From JBBDNV01 sp040877415 (GTDB lineage: Bacteria > Planctomycetota > Planctomycetia > Pirellulales > PALSA-1355), in assembly GCA_040877415.1 (NCBI GenBank), contig JBBDNV010000088.1, forward strand, positions 1 to 64,000: a stretch of DNA of 64,000 bases, written 5' to 3'. Below, piece after piece: positions 16,175 through 23,996 of the stretch (position 1 is its first letter; the number at the start of each line of letters is the position of its first letter). The notes beneath the pieces were generated by a model. That model was not told the origin of the DNA, ran no database searches, and saw only the letters and a list, made by a program, of their open reading frames with translations. The position numbers and the translations under genes are program-made.

Positions 16175-17221
16175 TCAACGAAGAGTCGCCAAGAATCGCA
16201 CGATCAGATCCTGCTTCTCGTCCGTCAAGCCGAAGGCCGGCATCAGGCAGCCCTGCTTGATGCTTTGAGGATTTCGCACCCAGCGCCGGAGATTCCGCCG
16301 GTCGAGGTCGAGCATGGCGCCGGCGAACGTCTGGCGGCTCATCAAATGCGTCAGATCGGGCGCGTAGTTGCCCGCCGCGGTGGTGCCGCGAATGCGATGA
16401 CAATTGACGCACGACTCGCTGAGCAACGTCCGGCGGCCTTCGACCGCCTGCGGATCGTCGACGGCCGGCCGCGACTGGTTTTCCAGCCAGCCTTCAAATT
16501 CTTCCGGCGTCTGGACGACCACGCGAATCAGCATGTGGGCGTGCTGCGTGCCGCAATACTCGGCGCATTGGCCGAGGTACAAGCCGGGCCGGTCGGTTTG
16601 CAGCCACAGGGTGTTGACGCGCCCGGGGATCGCGTCCATCTTGCCCTCGAGCCGCGGCACCCAAAAGCTGTGACAGACGTCGGCCGATTTGAGGGTCAGC
16701 CGCACGGGCCGCGCGACGCCGCCACTGCCGGCGGGAATGTGCAGCTCGCTGGCCGTGGCAAAACCCAGTGGCCGGCCGTCGTACGAGTTGTACTGATATT
16801 CCCACCACCACTGGCGGCCCACCACGGTGATGTCCAGGACTCCCGCGGCGTTGGCAGTCTGGGGCGGGGCGGCGTTCACTTCCCACAGCGTACGCGCGGT
16901 GACCAGCACCAGAAAGAAGACGATCACGCTGGGGGCCACGGTCCAGGCGATCTCGATCGGGTGGCTGCCGTAGACCTGCGGCGGCTCGGTGTCCGGCGCG
17001 CTTTCTCGTTCCACGCGACTGGGCCGGAACCGCACGATCGAGTAGAACAGCACCCCCTCGACCACGAGGAAAATCAGCCCGGCCACCGCGAGCACCAGAA
17101 TCGACAGGCTCGCGATCGATTCGGCTGAATTCGAGGCGGGACTGAAAATCGACACGTCGTGGACCGGGCTGTCGCCGGCCGCCAGCAGTGTCCATCGACC
17201 CAGCGCGATCACTCCCGACAT
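16175..17221 (-). CDS. ctaC: cytochrome c oxidase subunit II with C-terminal heme c (caa3 type)
   Basis: The product has 348 residues. Two N-terminal helices are followed by a cupredoxin domain with WWWEYQY and the CuA ligand set CAEYCGTQHAHM (Cys219, Cys223, His227, Met230). A fused cytochrome c domain carries CVNCH (271-275) and MPAFGL as the distal Met. ATG 17221 has GAGG 5 nt upstream; the ~110 codons before it in the same frame look non-coding. It accepts electrons at heme c/CuA for subunit I. It is the first gene of the ten-gene respiratory operon, divergent from sdhC. Confidence 0.95.
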   Translation of the reverse strand: MSGVIALGRWTLLAAGDSPVHDVSIFSPASNSAESIASLSILVLAVAGLIFLVVEGVLFYSIVRFRPSRVERESAPDTEPPQVYGSHPIEIAWTVAPSVIVFFLVLVTARTLWEVNAAPPQTANAAGVLDITVVGRQWWWEYQYNSYDGRPLGFATASELHIPAGSGGVARPVRLTLKSADVCHSFWVPRLEGKMDAIPGRVNTLWLQTDRPGLYLGQCAEYCGTQHAHMLIRVVVQTPEEFEGWLENQSRPAVDDPQAVEGRRTLLSESCVNCHRIRGTTAAGNYAPDLTHLMSRQTFAGAMLDLDRRNLRRWVRNPQSIKQGCLMPAFGLTDEKQDLIVRFLATLR

Positions 17222-17439
17222 CCTGGCCTCGCTCGCTCGAGCATATTGCTGCCAATGGAGTGTTGGCGTTCGAAGCGAGGCGCGCGATCGCGCGATCCAC
17301 AAACCAACGCGAAAAGCGCCGGCTCGCTCCGAATGCCATTTTCGCATCTTAAGGCATTTGCGGCCAAACTCAAGGGTTGGTTCGCCGCGGCGACGAATTG
17401 CGCGACGCCGATACGTCACAGCCCCGCGCGGCGAAGAAC

Positions 17440-17585
17440 TCAAGATTCCGCGCCGAAGCGAACCGTGTAGACCGGGGGCGGCGATTGCGACAGACACGCC
17501 CACGCCTTGCCCGAGTTCTCGCTGACCCAGAAGCCGCCCGTGGTCGAGCCCATCGCCAGACACTTGCCGTCGCGAATTCCCGTGC
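17440..17585 (-). pseudogene. remnant of a BNR/Ycf48-like beta-propeller gene (C-terminal end only)
   Basis: About 45 codons ending in TGA at 17440 read GSTTGGFWVSENSGKAW followed by LSQSPPPVYTVRF. This matches the last blade and C-terminus of the propeller protein encoded at 34090-35205, which ends in GTSGGQVYASANAGDSW and then FPPVLSVEV. Upstream in this frame the text is no longer propeller-like and runs into the sdhC promoter and start. The rest of this 441-bp divergent gap (17222-17663) holds nothing else recognisable except the presumed promoters of the oxidase and sdh operons. Confidence 0.5.
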
Positions 17586-17663
17586 CTCGTCGCCGGGCGG
17601 ATTGACGTTGCGCCGCTCGGGCAGTATATAGTGCGGTCTTACCTGGTGGCGAAGGGATATTCG

Positions 17664-18443
17664 ATGGCAACACACACCGACGTCGGCCGCGCGACGCTCG
17701 GAGCAACGCAAAGAGCCGATGCCTGGTGGGCTGGCCCCCTGGCCACGGCGCTAGGGCTCGGCGCGTTTGTGGTCTATGCCACGTTTCGCGCGTTTTACAA
17801 CGCCGACTACCAGCTTGGCACCCTCACCGAGACGCTTCCTGAACACGCCTATCTGCTTTCGCCGTTCTATTCGCCGCTGTTGCGCGTGCCGGCGCTGCCC
17901 GAGTGGCTGTCTCCCGCCGTGCTGATTTTGTGGGCGCCCGGCGGCTTTCGGGTGACTTGCTACTACTACCGCAAAGCCTACTACCGGGCCTTTTTTCTCG
18001 ACCCGCCGGCCTGCGCGGTGGGTGAAGGCCGGCACGCCTATCGCGGGGAGACGCGCTTGTTTTTGTTCCAGAACCTGCACCGGTATTTCATGTACCTGGC
18101 GCTGGTGTTCCTGGTCATCCTGTCGGTCGACGTGGTCCATGCGTGCATTTGGCCGAACGGTTTCGGCGTCAGCCTGGGCACGCTGGTTCTATTGGCCAAC
18201 GTCGTTTTGCTGGGGATGTACACCTTTTCGTGCCATTCGCTGCGCCATCTGGTGGGCGGCAGCGTCGATTGCTTCTCTTGCGTGGCGATGGGGCAAGCGC
18301 GATATCGCCTCTGGTCGGGCGTTTCGGTGTTGAATCGCCACCACATGCTGTGGGCCTGGGCCAGCCTGTTCATGGTGGCGTTTGCCGACTTTTACGTGTG
18401 GATGGTGGCCTCGGGCCGCTGGCTGGACTTACGGATCGTGTGA
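17664..18443 (+). CDS. sdhC: succinate dehydrogenase membrane (cytochrome b) subunit
   Basis: The product has 259 residues and about five transmembrane helices. Conserved histidines in helical contexts (QNLHRYFMY, VDVVHACIW, SCHSLRHLVGG, NRHHMLWAW) are suitable for heme b and quinone interaction, as in single-subunit SdhC anchors. ATG 17664 follows GAAGGGAT; an upstream ATG at 17631 is less likely. The stop is 4 nt before the sdhA GTG. It anchors the SdhAB dimer and reduces quinone, feeding the divergently encoded bc-caa3 chain. Confidence 0.85.
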   Translation: MATHTDVGRATLGATQRADAWWAGPLATALGLGAFVVYATFRAFYNADYQLGTLTETLPEHAYLLSPFYSPLLRVPALPEWLSPAVLILWAPGGFRVTCYYYRKAYYRAFFLDPPACAVGEGRHAYRGETRLFLFQNLHRYFMYLALVFLVILSVDVVHACIWPNGFGVSLGTLVLLANVVLLGMYTFSCHSLRHLVGGSVDCFSCVAMGQARYRLWSGVSVLNRHHMLWAWASLFMVAFADFYVWMVASGRWLDLRIV

Positions 18444-18447
18444 CGAC

Positions 18448-20268
18448 GTGGACAAATACGAAACGCATGAATACGACGTCGTCGTGGTGGGTGCCGGCGG
18501 GGCGGGTCTGCGCGCCGCGATCGAGAGTAGCACCCGCGGCGCCAAAACGGCCCTGGTGTGCAAGTCGCTGTTGGGCAAGGCGCACACGGTCATGGCCGAA
18601 GGGGGCATCGCCGCCGCGCTGGCCAACGTCGACGACCGCGACAGTTGGCAGGTGCACTTTCGCGACACGATGAAGGGGGGCAAGTTTCTCAACCACTGGC
18701 GCATGGCCCAGCTCCATGCGCAGGAAGCGCCCGAGCGCGTTCGCGAGCTGGAAAAATGGGGCGCCGTCTTCGACCGCACCGCCCAGGGCCGGATTCTGCA
18801 GCGCAACTTCGGCGGCCACACCTATCCCCGCCTGGCCCACGTCGGCGACCGCACCGGATTGGAGATGATCCGCACGCTGCAGGATAAGGGCGTGCACCAG
18901 GGGATCGACGTGTTTATGGAGTGTACGATCCGCTGGGTGCTCAAAGAGGGCGGCCGGGCCGAGGGCGGCCGGGCCGCGGGCTGCCTGGGCTACTGGCGCG
19001 AAAGCGGGCGGTTCATCGTCTTTCGAGCCAAGGCCGTGGTGCTGGCGACCGGAGGAATCGGCCGCTGCTGGGAAATCACCTCCAACTCCTGGGAATACAC
19101 GGGCGACGGTCACGCCCTGGCCTATTGGGCCGGCGCCGATCTGGTCGACATGGAGTTCGTGCAGTTCCATCCCACCGGCATGGTGTGGCCCCCCAGCGTG
19201 CGCGGCACGTTGATTACCGAAGGCGTGCGCGGCGAAGGCGGCGTGCTCAAGAACAATCAGGGAAAGCGGTTCATGTTCGAGCGCATTCCCGAAATGTTCG
19301 CCGGCGAATTCGCCGAGACCGAAGAGGAATCGAACCGCTGGGTGCGAGCCGTCGTGGCCGCCCAGCGCCCCGACGCGCGCCGTCCGCCGGAGCTATTGAC
19401 CCGCGACGTCGTGGCCCGCGCCATCCGCCGCGAAGTGCGCGAAGGCCGCGGCTCGCCGCACGGCGGCGTGTTCCTCGACATCGCCTCGTACCGCACGAGC
19501 GAGGAAATCAAAAAGAAGCTGCCCGGCATGTATCACCAGTTCATGGAGCTGGCCGACGTCGACATTACCAAGGAGCCGATGGAAGTCGGCCCGACCTGCC
19601 ATTACATGATGGGCGGCGTGCGCGTCGACGCCGAGACGCAGCAGTCGACCGTGCCGGGACTTTTCGCGGCGGGCGAGGTGGCCGGCGGAATGCACGGCGC
19701 CAATCGGCTGGGGGGCAATTCGCTTTCCGATCTGGTGGTGTTCGGCAAACGGGCCGGCGAGTTCGCGGCCGAGCACGCCCGCGGGGTGCCGGCGCTAGCG
19801 GCGATCAACGAGGACGAGGTGGCTCGCGTGACGCGGCAGGCGCTTGAGCCCTTTGATCGGGCCCTTGGCGAAAACCCTTACGCGGTCCACGAGGACCTGC
19901 GCAAGATGATGCAGAACTACGTCGGCATCGTGCGCACCCGGGAAGAGCTGCAACTGGCGCTTGCGGAGATCGAGAAGTTTCGCGGCCGGGCCGCGAAGGT
20001 CAAGGTTGGGGGCACGATCCAGTATAACCCGGGCTGGCACCTGGCGCTCGACCTGGCGAACATGCTCGACGTCAGCGAGGCGGTGGCCCGGGCGGCGCTC
20101 GTGCGCGAAGAGAGCCGCGGCGCGCACACGCGGGAAGATTTTCCCGATTCCCAGGCCAACTGGGGCAAGCTGAACGTGATCGTTCGCAAAGAGGGCCCGA
20201 AAATGTCGGTCGTGACCGAGCCTTTGCCCGAAATGCCGGACGAACTAAAACAACTTCTCAAAGTGTGA
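18448..20268 (+). CDS. sdhA: succinate dehydrogenase / fumarate reductase flavoprotein
   Basis: The product has 606 residues. The N-terminal dinucleotide fold is VVVVGAGGAG. His46 in AHTVMAEGG corresponds to the covalent FAD-histidine. QFHPTG and the RLGGNSLSDLVVFG segment carry substrate and FAD contacts, and the C-terminal helical domain is complete. The GTG at 18448 lies 4 nt after sdhC. An ORF start at 18382 lies inside sdhC and is rejected. It oxidises succinate to fumarate with FAD and passes electrons to SdhB. Confidence 0.96.
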   Translation: MDKYETHEYDVVVVGAGGAGLRAAIESSTRGAKTALVCKSLLGKAHTVMAEGGIAAALANVDDRDSWQVHFRDTMKGGKFLNHWRMAQLHAQEAPERVRELEKWGAVFDRTAQGRILQRNFGGHTYPRLAHVGDRTGLEMIRTLQDKGVHQGIDVFMECTIRWVLKEGGRAEGGRAAGCLGYWRESGRFIVFRAKAVVLATGGIGRCWEITSNSWEYTGDGHALAYWAGADLVDMEFVQFHPTGMVWPPSVRGTLITEGVRGEGGVLKNNQGKRFMFERIPEMFAGEFAETEEESNRWVRAVVAAQRPDARRPPELLTRDVVARAIRREVREGRGSPHGGVFLDIASYRTSEEIKKKLPGMYHQFMELADVDITKEPMEVGPTCHYMMGGVRVDAETQQSTVPGLFAAGEVAGGMHGANRLGGNSLSDLVVFGKRAGEFAAEHARGVPALAAINEDEVARVTRQALEPFDRALGENPYAVHEDLRKMMQNYVGIVRTREELQLALAEIEKFRGRAAKVKVGGTIQYNPGWHLALDLANMLDVSEAVARAALVREESRGAHTREDFPDSQANWGKLNVIVRKEGPKMSVVTEPLPEMPDELKQLLKV

Positions 20269-20272
20269 GAGC

Positions 20273-21010
20273 ATGCCCGACCAGGTCGTGTTGAAGATCT
20301 CGCGCGGCAACGCCGCGGCCAGCGAGATGGTCGAATACCCCGTGCCGCGTGCGCCCGGCATGGTTGTGCTCGATGCCGTGCACGCCGCGCAGGCCTTGCA
20401 CGCGCCCGACCTGGCGGTTCGCTGGAACTGCAAGGCCGGCCGCTGCGGCTCGTGCGGGGCCGAAGTGAACGGCCGGCCGCGGCTGATGTGCATGGACCGG
20501 GTGGACCGCTATCCCGAGGGCGAACCGATCAGCATCCGGCCGATGCGCACGTTTCCCGTGATCAAGGACCTGGTGTGCGACGTTTCCTGGAATTTCGAGG
20601 TCAACAAGAAGATCGCCCCGTTTAAGCCGCCCCCAGGCGACGACGAACCAATTTTTTCGCAGGCCGAAGCCGACCGCGTGCAGGAATTTCGCAAGTGCAT
20701 CGAATGCTTTTTGTGCCAGAACGTGTGCCACGTGCTGCGCGAACACGACGCGAAGGAGCGGTTTGCCGGTCCGCGGTTCCTGGTTCGGCTGGCCGGGCTG
20801 GAGATGCATCCGCTGGACACCGCGGACCGCCTGCCCGCGATCAAGAACGAGTTCGGCATCGGCTTGTGCAACATCACCAAGTGCTGCACGGAAGTCTGCC
20901 CGGAAAACATCACAATTACGGACAACGCCATTATTCCGCTCAAGGAACGGGTCGTGGACAGGTATTACGACCCGGTCAAGATGGTGTTTCGCATTCTGCT
21001 CGGGAAGTAA
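20273..21010 (+). CDS. sdhB: succinate dehydrogenase iron-sulfur subunit
   Basis: The product has 245 residues. CKAGRCGSC with a later Cys forms the plant-type [2Fe-2S] site. CIECFLCQNVC gives the [4Fe-4S] cluster, and the C-terminal CNITKCCTEVCP supplies the third cluster, with the 4Fe Cys after CP. ATG 20273 is 4 nt after sdhA. It carries electrons from FAD to quinone at SdhC. Confidence 0.95.
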   Translation: MPDQVVLKISRGNAAASEMVEYPVPRAPGMVVLDAVHAAQALHAPDLAVRWNCKAGRCGSCGAEVNGRPRLMCMDRVDRYPEGEPISIRPMRTFPVIKDLVCDVSWNFEVNKKIAPFKPPPGDDEPIFSQAEADRVQEFRKCIECFLCQNVCHVLREHDAKERFAGPRFLVRLAGLEMHPLDTADRLPAIKNEFGIGLCNITKCCTEVCPENITITDNAIIPLKERVVDRYYDPVKMVFRILLGK

Positions 21011-21030
21011 CTTCTCGGGAAGTGAGCGTC

Positions 21031-21552
21031 ATGTTCGAATTGAAGCGCCTTTCGCCCGCGGCCATTCCCACGGCGCTGGCCAAGGCCGAGCGCTATCGGC
21101 TGCTGAACGAGCCCTGGGAGGCTGAAAGCATTTGCCTCGACGTGCTGTTGACCGATCCGGAAAACCAGGACGCGGTGGTGATGCTGATTTTGGCTTTGAC
21201 CGACGCCTTTGGCGATTCGCCCGGCGTGGACAAGACGCGTCCGACGGAAGTTTTGTCGCGTCATCGCGACCCGTACGCCCGGCATTACTACGCGGGCCTC
21301 ATTCACGAGCGTTGGGCACAGGCGCTCGTGGCCAAGGGGGTGCCGGGGCACGTGAGCCAGAGTTGGATCCGCGAGGCGATGCGCGAGTATGAGAAAGCCG
21401 CCGCCGATAGCCCCGCGGGGAACGAGGAAGCCATCTTGCGCTGGAACGCCTGCGTGCGTTTCATCCAGCGCGAGGAGCGACTCGAATCGCGCGCTTCCGA
21501 CGTCAAGATGACGTCCGAAGCCAGCCACGGCGACGAGATGCCGCTGCGCTAA
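21031..21552 (+). CDS. TPR-like helical protein at the end of the sdh operon
   Basis: The product has 173 residues, is soluble and has no signal peptide. Residues ~15-75 and 90-150 read as helix pairs with TPR-like spacing (AERYRLLNEPWEAESICLDV, then AGLIHERWAQALV and AMREYEKAAAD). ATG 21031 is 20 nt after the sdhB stop, with AGTGAG upstream; the longer frame starting at 20695 overlaps sdhB and is not used. Position suggests cotranscription with sdhCAB and perhaps an assembly or regulatory role, which is inference only. Confidence 0.75.
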   Translation: MFELKRLSPAAIPTALAKAERYRLLNEPWEAESICLDVLLTDPENQDAVVMLILALTDAFGDSPGVDKTRPTEVLSRHRDPYARHYYAGLIHERWAQALVAKGVPGHVSQSWIREAMREYEKAAADSPAGNEEAILRWNACVRFIQREERLESRASDVKMTSEASHGDEMPLR

Positions 21553-21626
21553 ATAAGGGGGGAATGACGCGACAAGAGGTTCGATTCGACGGCCGGCAAG
21601 GTTGCGTTCTCTCGCAGCCATCTGCA

Positions 21627-23156
21627 TCACGCCTGCCCCGAGGTGTCACTCGTGTGATATGCGGCTTGTACTGCCTGTTCGAGTCGCGCGACCTCGTCGT
21701 CGGATAGCCAGTCGAACAATCGCGTGCGCTTGCTTTTGGCGAGTCGACCATTGTTCTGATGGCAGCACAGGATAAAAAGGTCAATCTGGCGGTCTGGCAT
21801 ATCGACGATTTCCTGGATCGCCTGTTTGGCGGTGTCATAATTGGCCAGGAACGTTAGTTCATTGACGAGCTCAGCTTCGATTGTCCGGTTGATAAACCTG
21901 AAGAGCGCCTCCACCTGAGGCGTCAAATCGATATAGCGATACCAGAGAGCGGTGTCGCCGTGCACGGTCATCCTTCCCTGCTCATCGAGCGAATAGTCCG
22001 CTAGTTCCATCAACGGACGGGAAAACGCCTCGAGTGACGCATCATATTCGGCGCGATTATTGAGCATAGCCGCCGACACTGGAAACATGATACCCTCGGG
22101 CGTGAAGCGGCGTCTGGCGAGAATATTGTGGATCAGGAAGCGATGAATTCGGCCGTTGCCGTCCTCGAATGGGTGCAGGAATACAAATCCGTAGGCAATC
22201 GCGCCCGCGTGTGCGACCGCCGAAACGAGGCCTTGGTCCATCCGTCGATGCGCGGCGATTAGACCCCCCATCAATTCGGCAATCTGCTCCGGTTTGGGGC
22301 AGACGTAGTGTACCTTCTCATGCCGCCATCCGACCGCTTCCCCGACGTAGTTCTGAGAAGTGCGATAGTCCGATTCGCGAAAGCGGAGATCGACGATCTG
22401 GTTCTGCAAGGCAATCAGGTTGGTCTTCTCGCAGAAGTCTTGTTGCTCTGCTGACTGCAGCAGCGCGATGAATTGCTCGGTGTGGTTGGAGCTCGGTTTA
22501 ATGTGCTCAATTTCAAAGGACGACTTGGTCTCCTTCGTGTAGAGATAACTCAATGCACGTCTAAGCTGTTCTGAAGTATAGCCTGCAACGGTCTCTCGGC
22601 AGCGATCGGGAAGATTCACTGCTTCAAAGTCACGTAGCGTGGCCGTTTTTCGAATCATGGGGCAAAACCGCGCATCGCCAAGCAGGTTGTTATTGACACG
22701 CTGGCGCCGGACCTGTGGCGCCGGATGGGCCGTGTAGTAGTGTTTTGAATCAATCAGATCGACATAGTTGCCCCGTGAGAGATTGTCCAGCGACAGAGTT
22801 TTGCCAGTCAGTAGCTCATAGAGGAACCAGATTCGCCTGGCGTACTTGCCCACACCCTTCGACTTGATGTACGCCTCTAAGTCGGCGGTGGCGACCTTTT
22901 GAAATATCGCCGACAAGATCCCGAGATTCGTTCCATCGTATTTCAACGCGAACTCAAGGTGGTCACCGACCGAGTCACCGGGCCAGTACTTGCGTGTGTA
23001 GGTCTCCTCGACCCCGCGGCTTGAGGATTCGACTCGATGGATCCCCGACGTGGAGATAAATGAGCGATGCCAATTCGGAATTACGTTTAGGCTGTATCGG
23101 TCGACGAGAGCCGTGTAACCTGCCGGGTTGCGCGAAGATGCGTTCTGACTAGGCAT
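21627..23156 (-). CDS. Fic family protein (AMPylase-type)
   Basis: The product has 509 residues. The Fic motif HPFEDGNGRIHR begins at His328, with all catalytic and anion-binding residues present (HPFx[D/E]GNxxR). Near residue 215, SSFEIEH resembles the class II autoinhibitory [S/T]xxxE[G/N] motif, with His in the last position. The C-terminal third looks like a helical/winged-helix extension. Fic enzymes usually transfer AMP from ATP to Ser, Thr or Tyr of target proteins. The base composition appears less GC-rich than in neighbouring genes, suggesting transfer. It is convergent with the sdh operon, and its upstream region holds the paired repeats at 23204 and 23422. No antitoxin gene is visible beside it. 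Confidence 0.92.
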   Translation of the reverse strand: MPSQNASSRNPAGYTALVDRYSLNVIPNWHRSFISTSGIHRVESSSRGVEETYTRKYWPGDSVGDHLEFALKYDGTNLGILSAIFQKVATADLEAYIKSKGVGKYARRIWFLYELLTGKTLSLDNLSRGNYVDLIDSKHYYTAHPAPQVRRQRVNNNLLGDARFCPMIRKTATLRDFEAVNLPDRCRETVAGYTSEQLRRALSYLYTKETKSSFEIEHIKPSSNHTEQFIALLQSAEQQDFCEKTNLIALQNQIVDLRFRESDYRTSQNYVGEAVGWRHEKVHYVCPKPEQIAELMGGLIAAHRRMDQGLVSAVAHAGAIAYGFVFLHPFEDGNGRIHRFLIHNILARRRFTPEGIMFPVSAAMLNNRAEYDASLEAFSRPLMELADYSLDEQGRMTVHGDTALWYRYIDLTPQVEALFRFINRTIEAELVNELTFLANYDTAKQAIQEIVDMPDRQIDLFILCCHQNNGRLAKSKRTRLFDWLSDDEVARLEQAVQAAYHTSDTSGQA

Positions 23157-23203
23157 GGACGGTATCGCTCGGGAAGGATAGTGGTTACTGAGTCTCGCGG
23201 GCC

Positions 23204-23280
23204 GCGACGGGGAGATTTGATTATAGAACGAGAAATACGATTACTATGATGCCGATCGCTGGAAAAATGATTATGAAATC
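23204..23280. repeat. AT-rich imperfect direct repeat, copy 1
   Basis: This 77-bp unit shares most positions with 23422-23497. It contains several GATTA words (GATTATAGAACGAGAAATAC at its 5' side, GGAAAAATGATTATGAAATC at its 3' side) and a variable centre. It starts 48 bp upstream of the Fic start codon, inside a 557-bp gene-free stretch (23157-23713). Confidence 0.7.
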
Positions 23281-23421
23281 CAACAAACCTGCTTATTCAT
23301 TGGAACCGTGGATGATCGCAGGTCAACATGGGACTGCCGTGCGTGGCTGGGCGTGCCTTAGTTCATCAGCGTTTATCCGCTTCTTCGTGCATTAGTCGGT
23401 CTAGCTGATCAAATCGAGGCT

Positions 23422-23497
23422 GCGACGGGAAATTCGATTATAGGACAAGAAATACGATTATTTCAACGGTGGTTTCTGGAAAAATGATTACGAAATC
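23422..23497. repeat. AT-rich imperfect direct repeat, copy 2
   Basis: The second unit lies 218 bp from copy 1 and reads GATTATAGGACAAGAAATAC, then a divergent centre, then GGAAAAATGATTACGAAATC. Both ends are conserved and the middle differs, as in paired protein-binding half-sites or short mobile repeats. No ORF lies between the copies. Confidence 0.7.
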
Positions 23498-23713
23498 GAG
23501 ACGCCCCCCTCTATCGGCACATATCGCTCCAACGCCAGACTATTTGGACAATCTGACGTACGGCCGCTGCGGTGTGGCGGTTTCTTGAGCCCGTGAAGCT
23601 GTGCGCGGCAAGTCGAATCGGCTTCAGAGGATGCCAAATCCCAGGCAGTCAGCCGCCTATGCGGCTCATGTATCGAACCTTACACCGTGGATGCGCCAAG
23701 GATTATTGGAACG

Positions 23714-23953
23714 ATGTACGACGATCTGGAAGACGAATTTGACGACGAAGAAGAAGACTTCGACGACGATGACGACGAGCCGACGGTTGCCTGTCCCTAT
23801 TGCAAACGCGAAATCCACGAGGACTCGCAGCGCTGCCCATACTGCGAGCGCTACATTTCCCAGGAGGACGCCCCGCCGGCACGCAAACCGTGGTGGATCG
23901 TCGCCGGCGTGATCGTGTGCCTGTTGCTGTTGCTCCGCTGGATCGTCGGTTGA
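23714..23953 (+). CDS. small acidic zinc-ribbon protein with C-terminal membrane helix
   Basis: The product has 79 residues. The N-terminus is very acidic (Asp/Glu runs). A zinc ribbon CPYCKREIH then CPYCERYIS gives four cysteines, and a terminal hydrophobic helix sits next to KPWW. ATG 23714 gives the compact form; an in-frame ATG at 23687 is possible. I do not know its function. The layout suggests a cytoplasmic zinc-binding domain tethered to the membrane. Confidence 0.7.
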   Translation: MYDDLEDEFDDEEEDFDDDDDEPTVACPYCKREIHEDSQRCPYCERYISQEDAPPARKPWWIVAGVIVCLLLLLRWIVG

Positions 23954-23996
23954 CCGCGATGGCGCCGCGCGGAACGGCCAGGGCGTGGCCGCGTTG

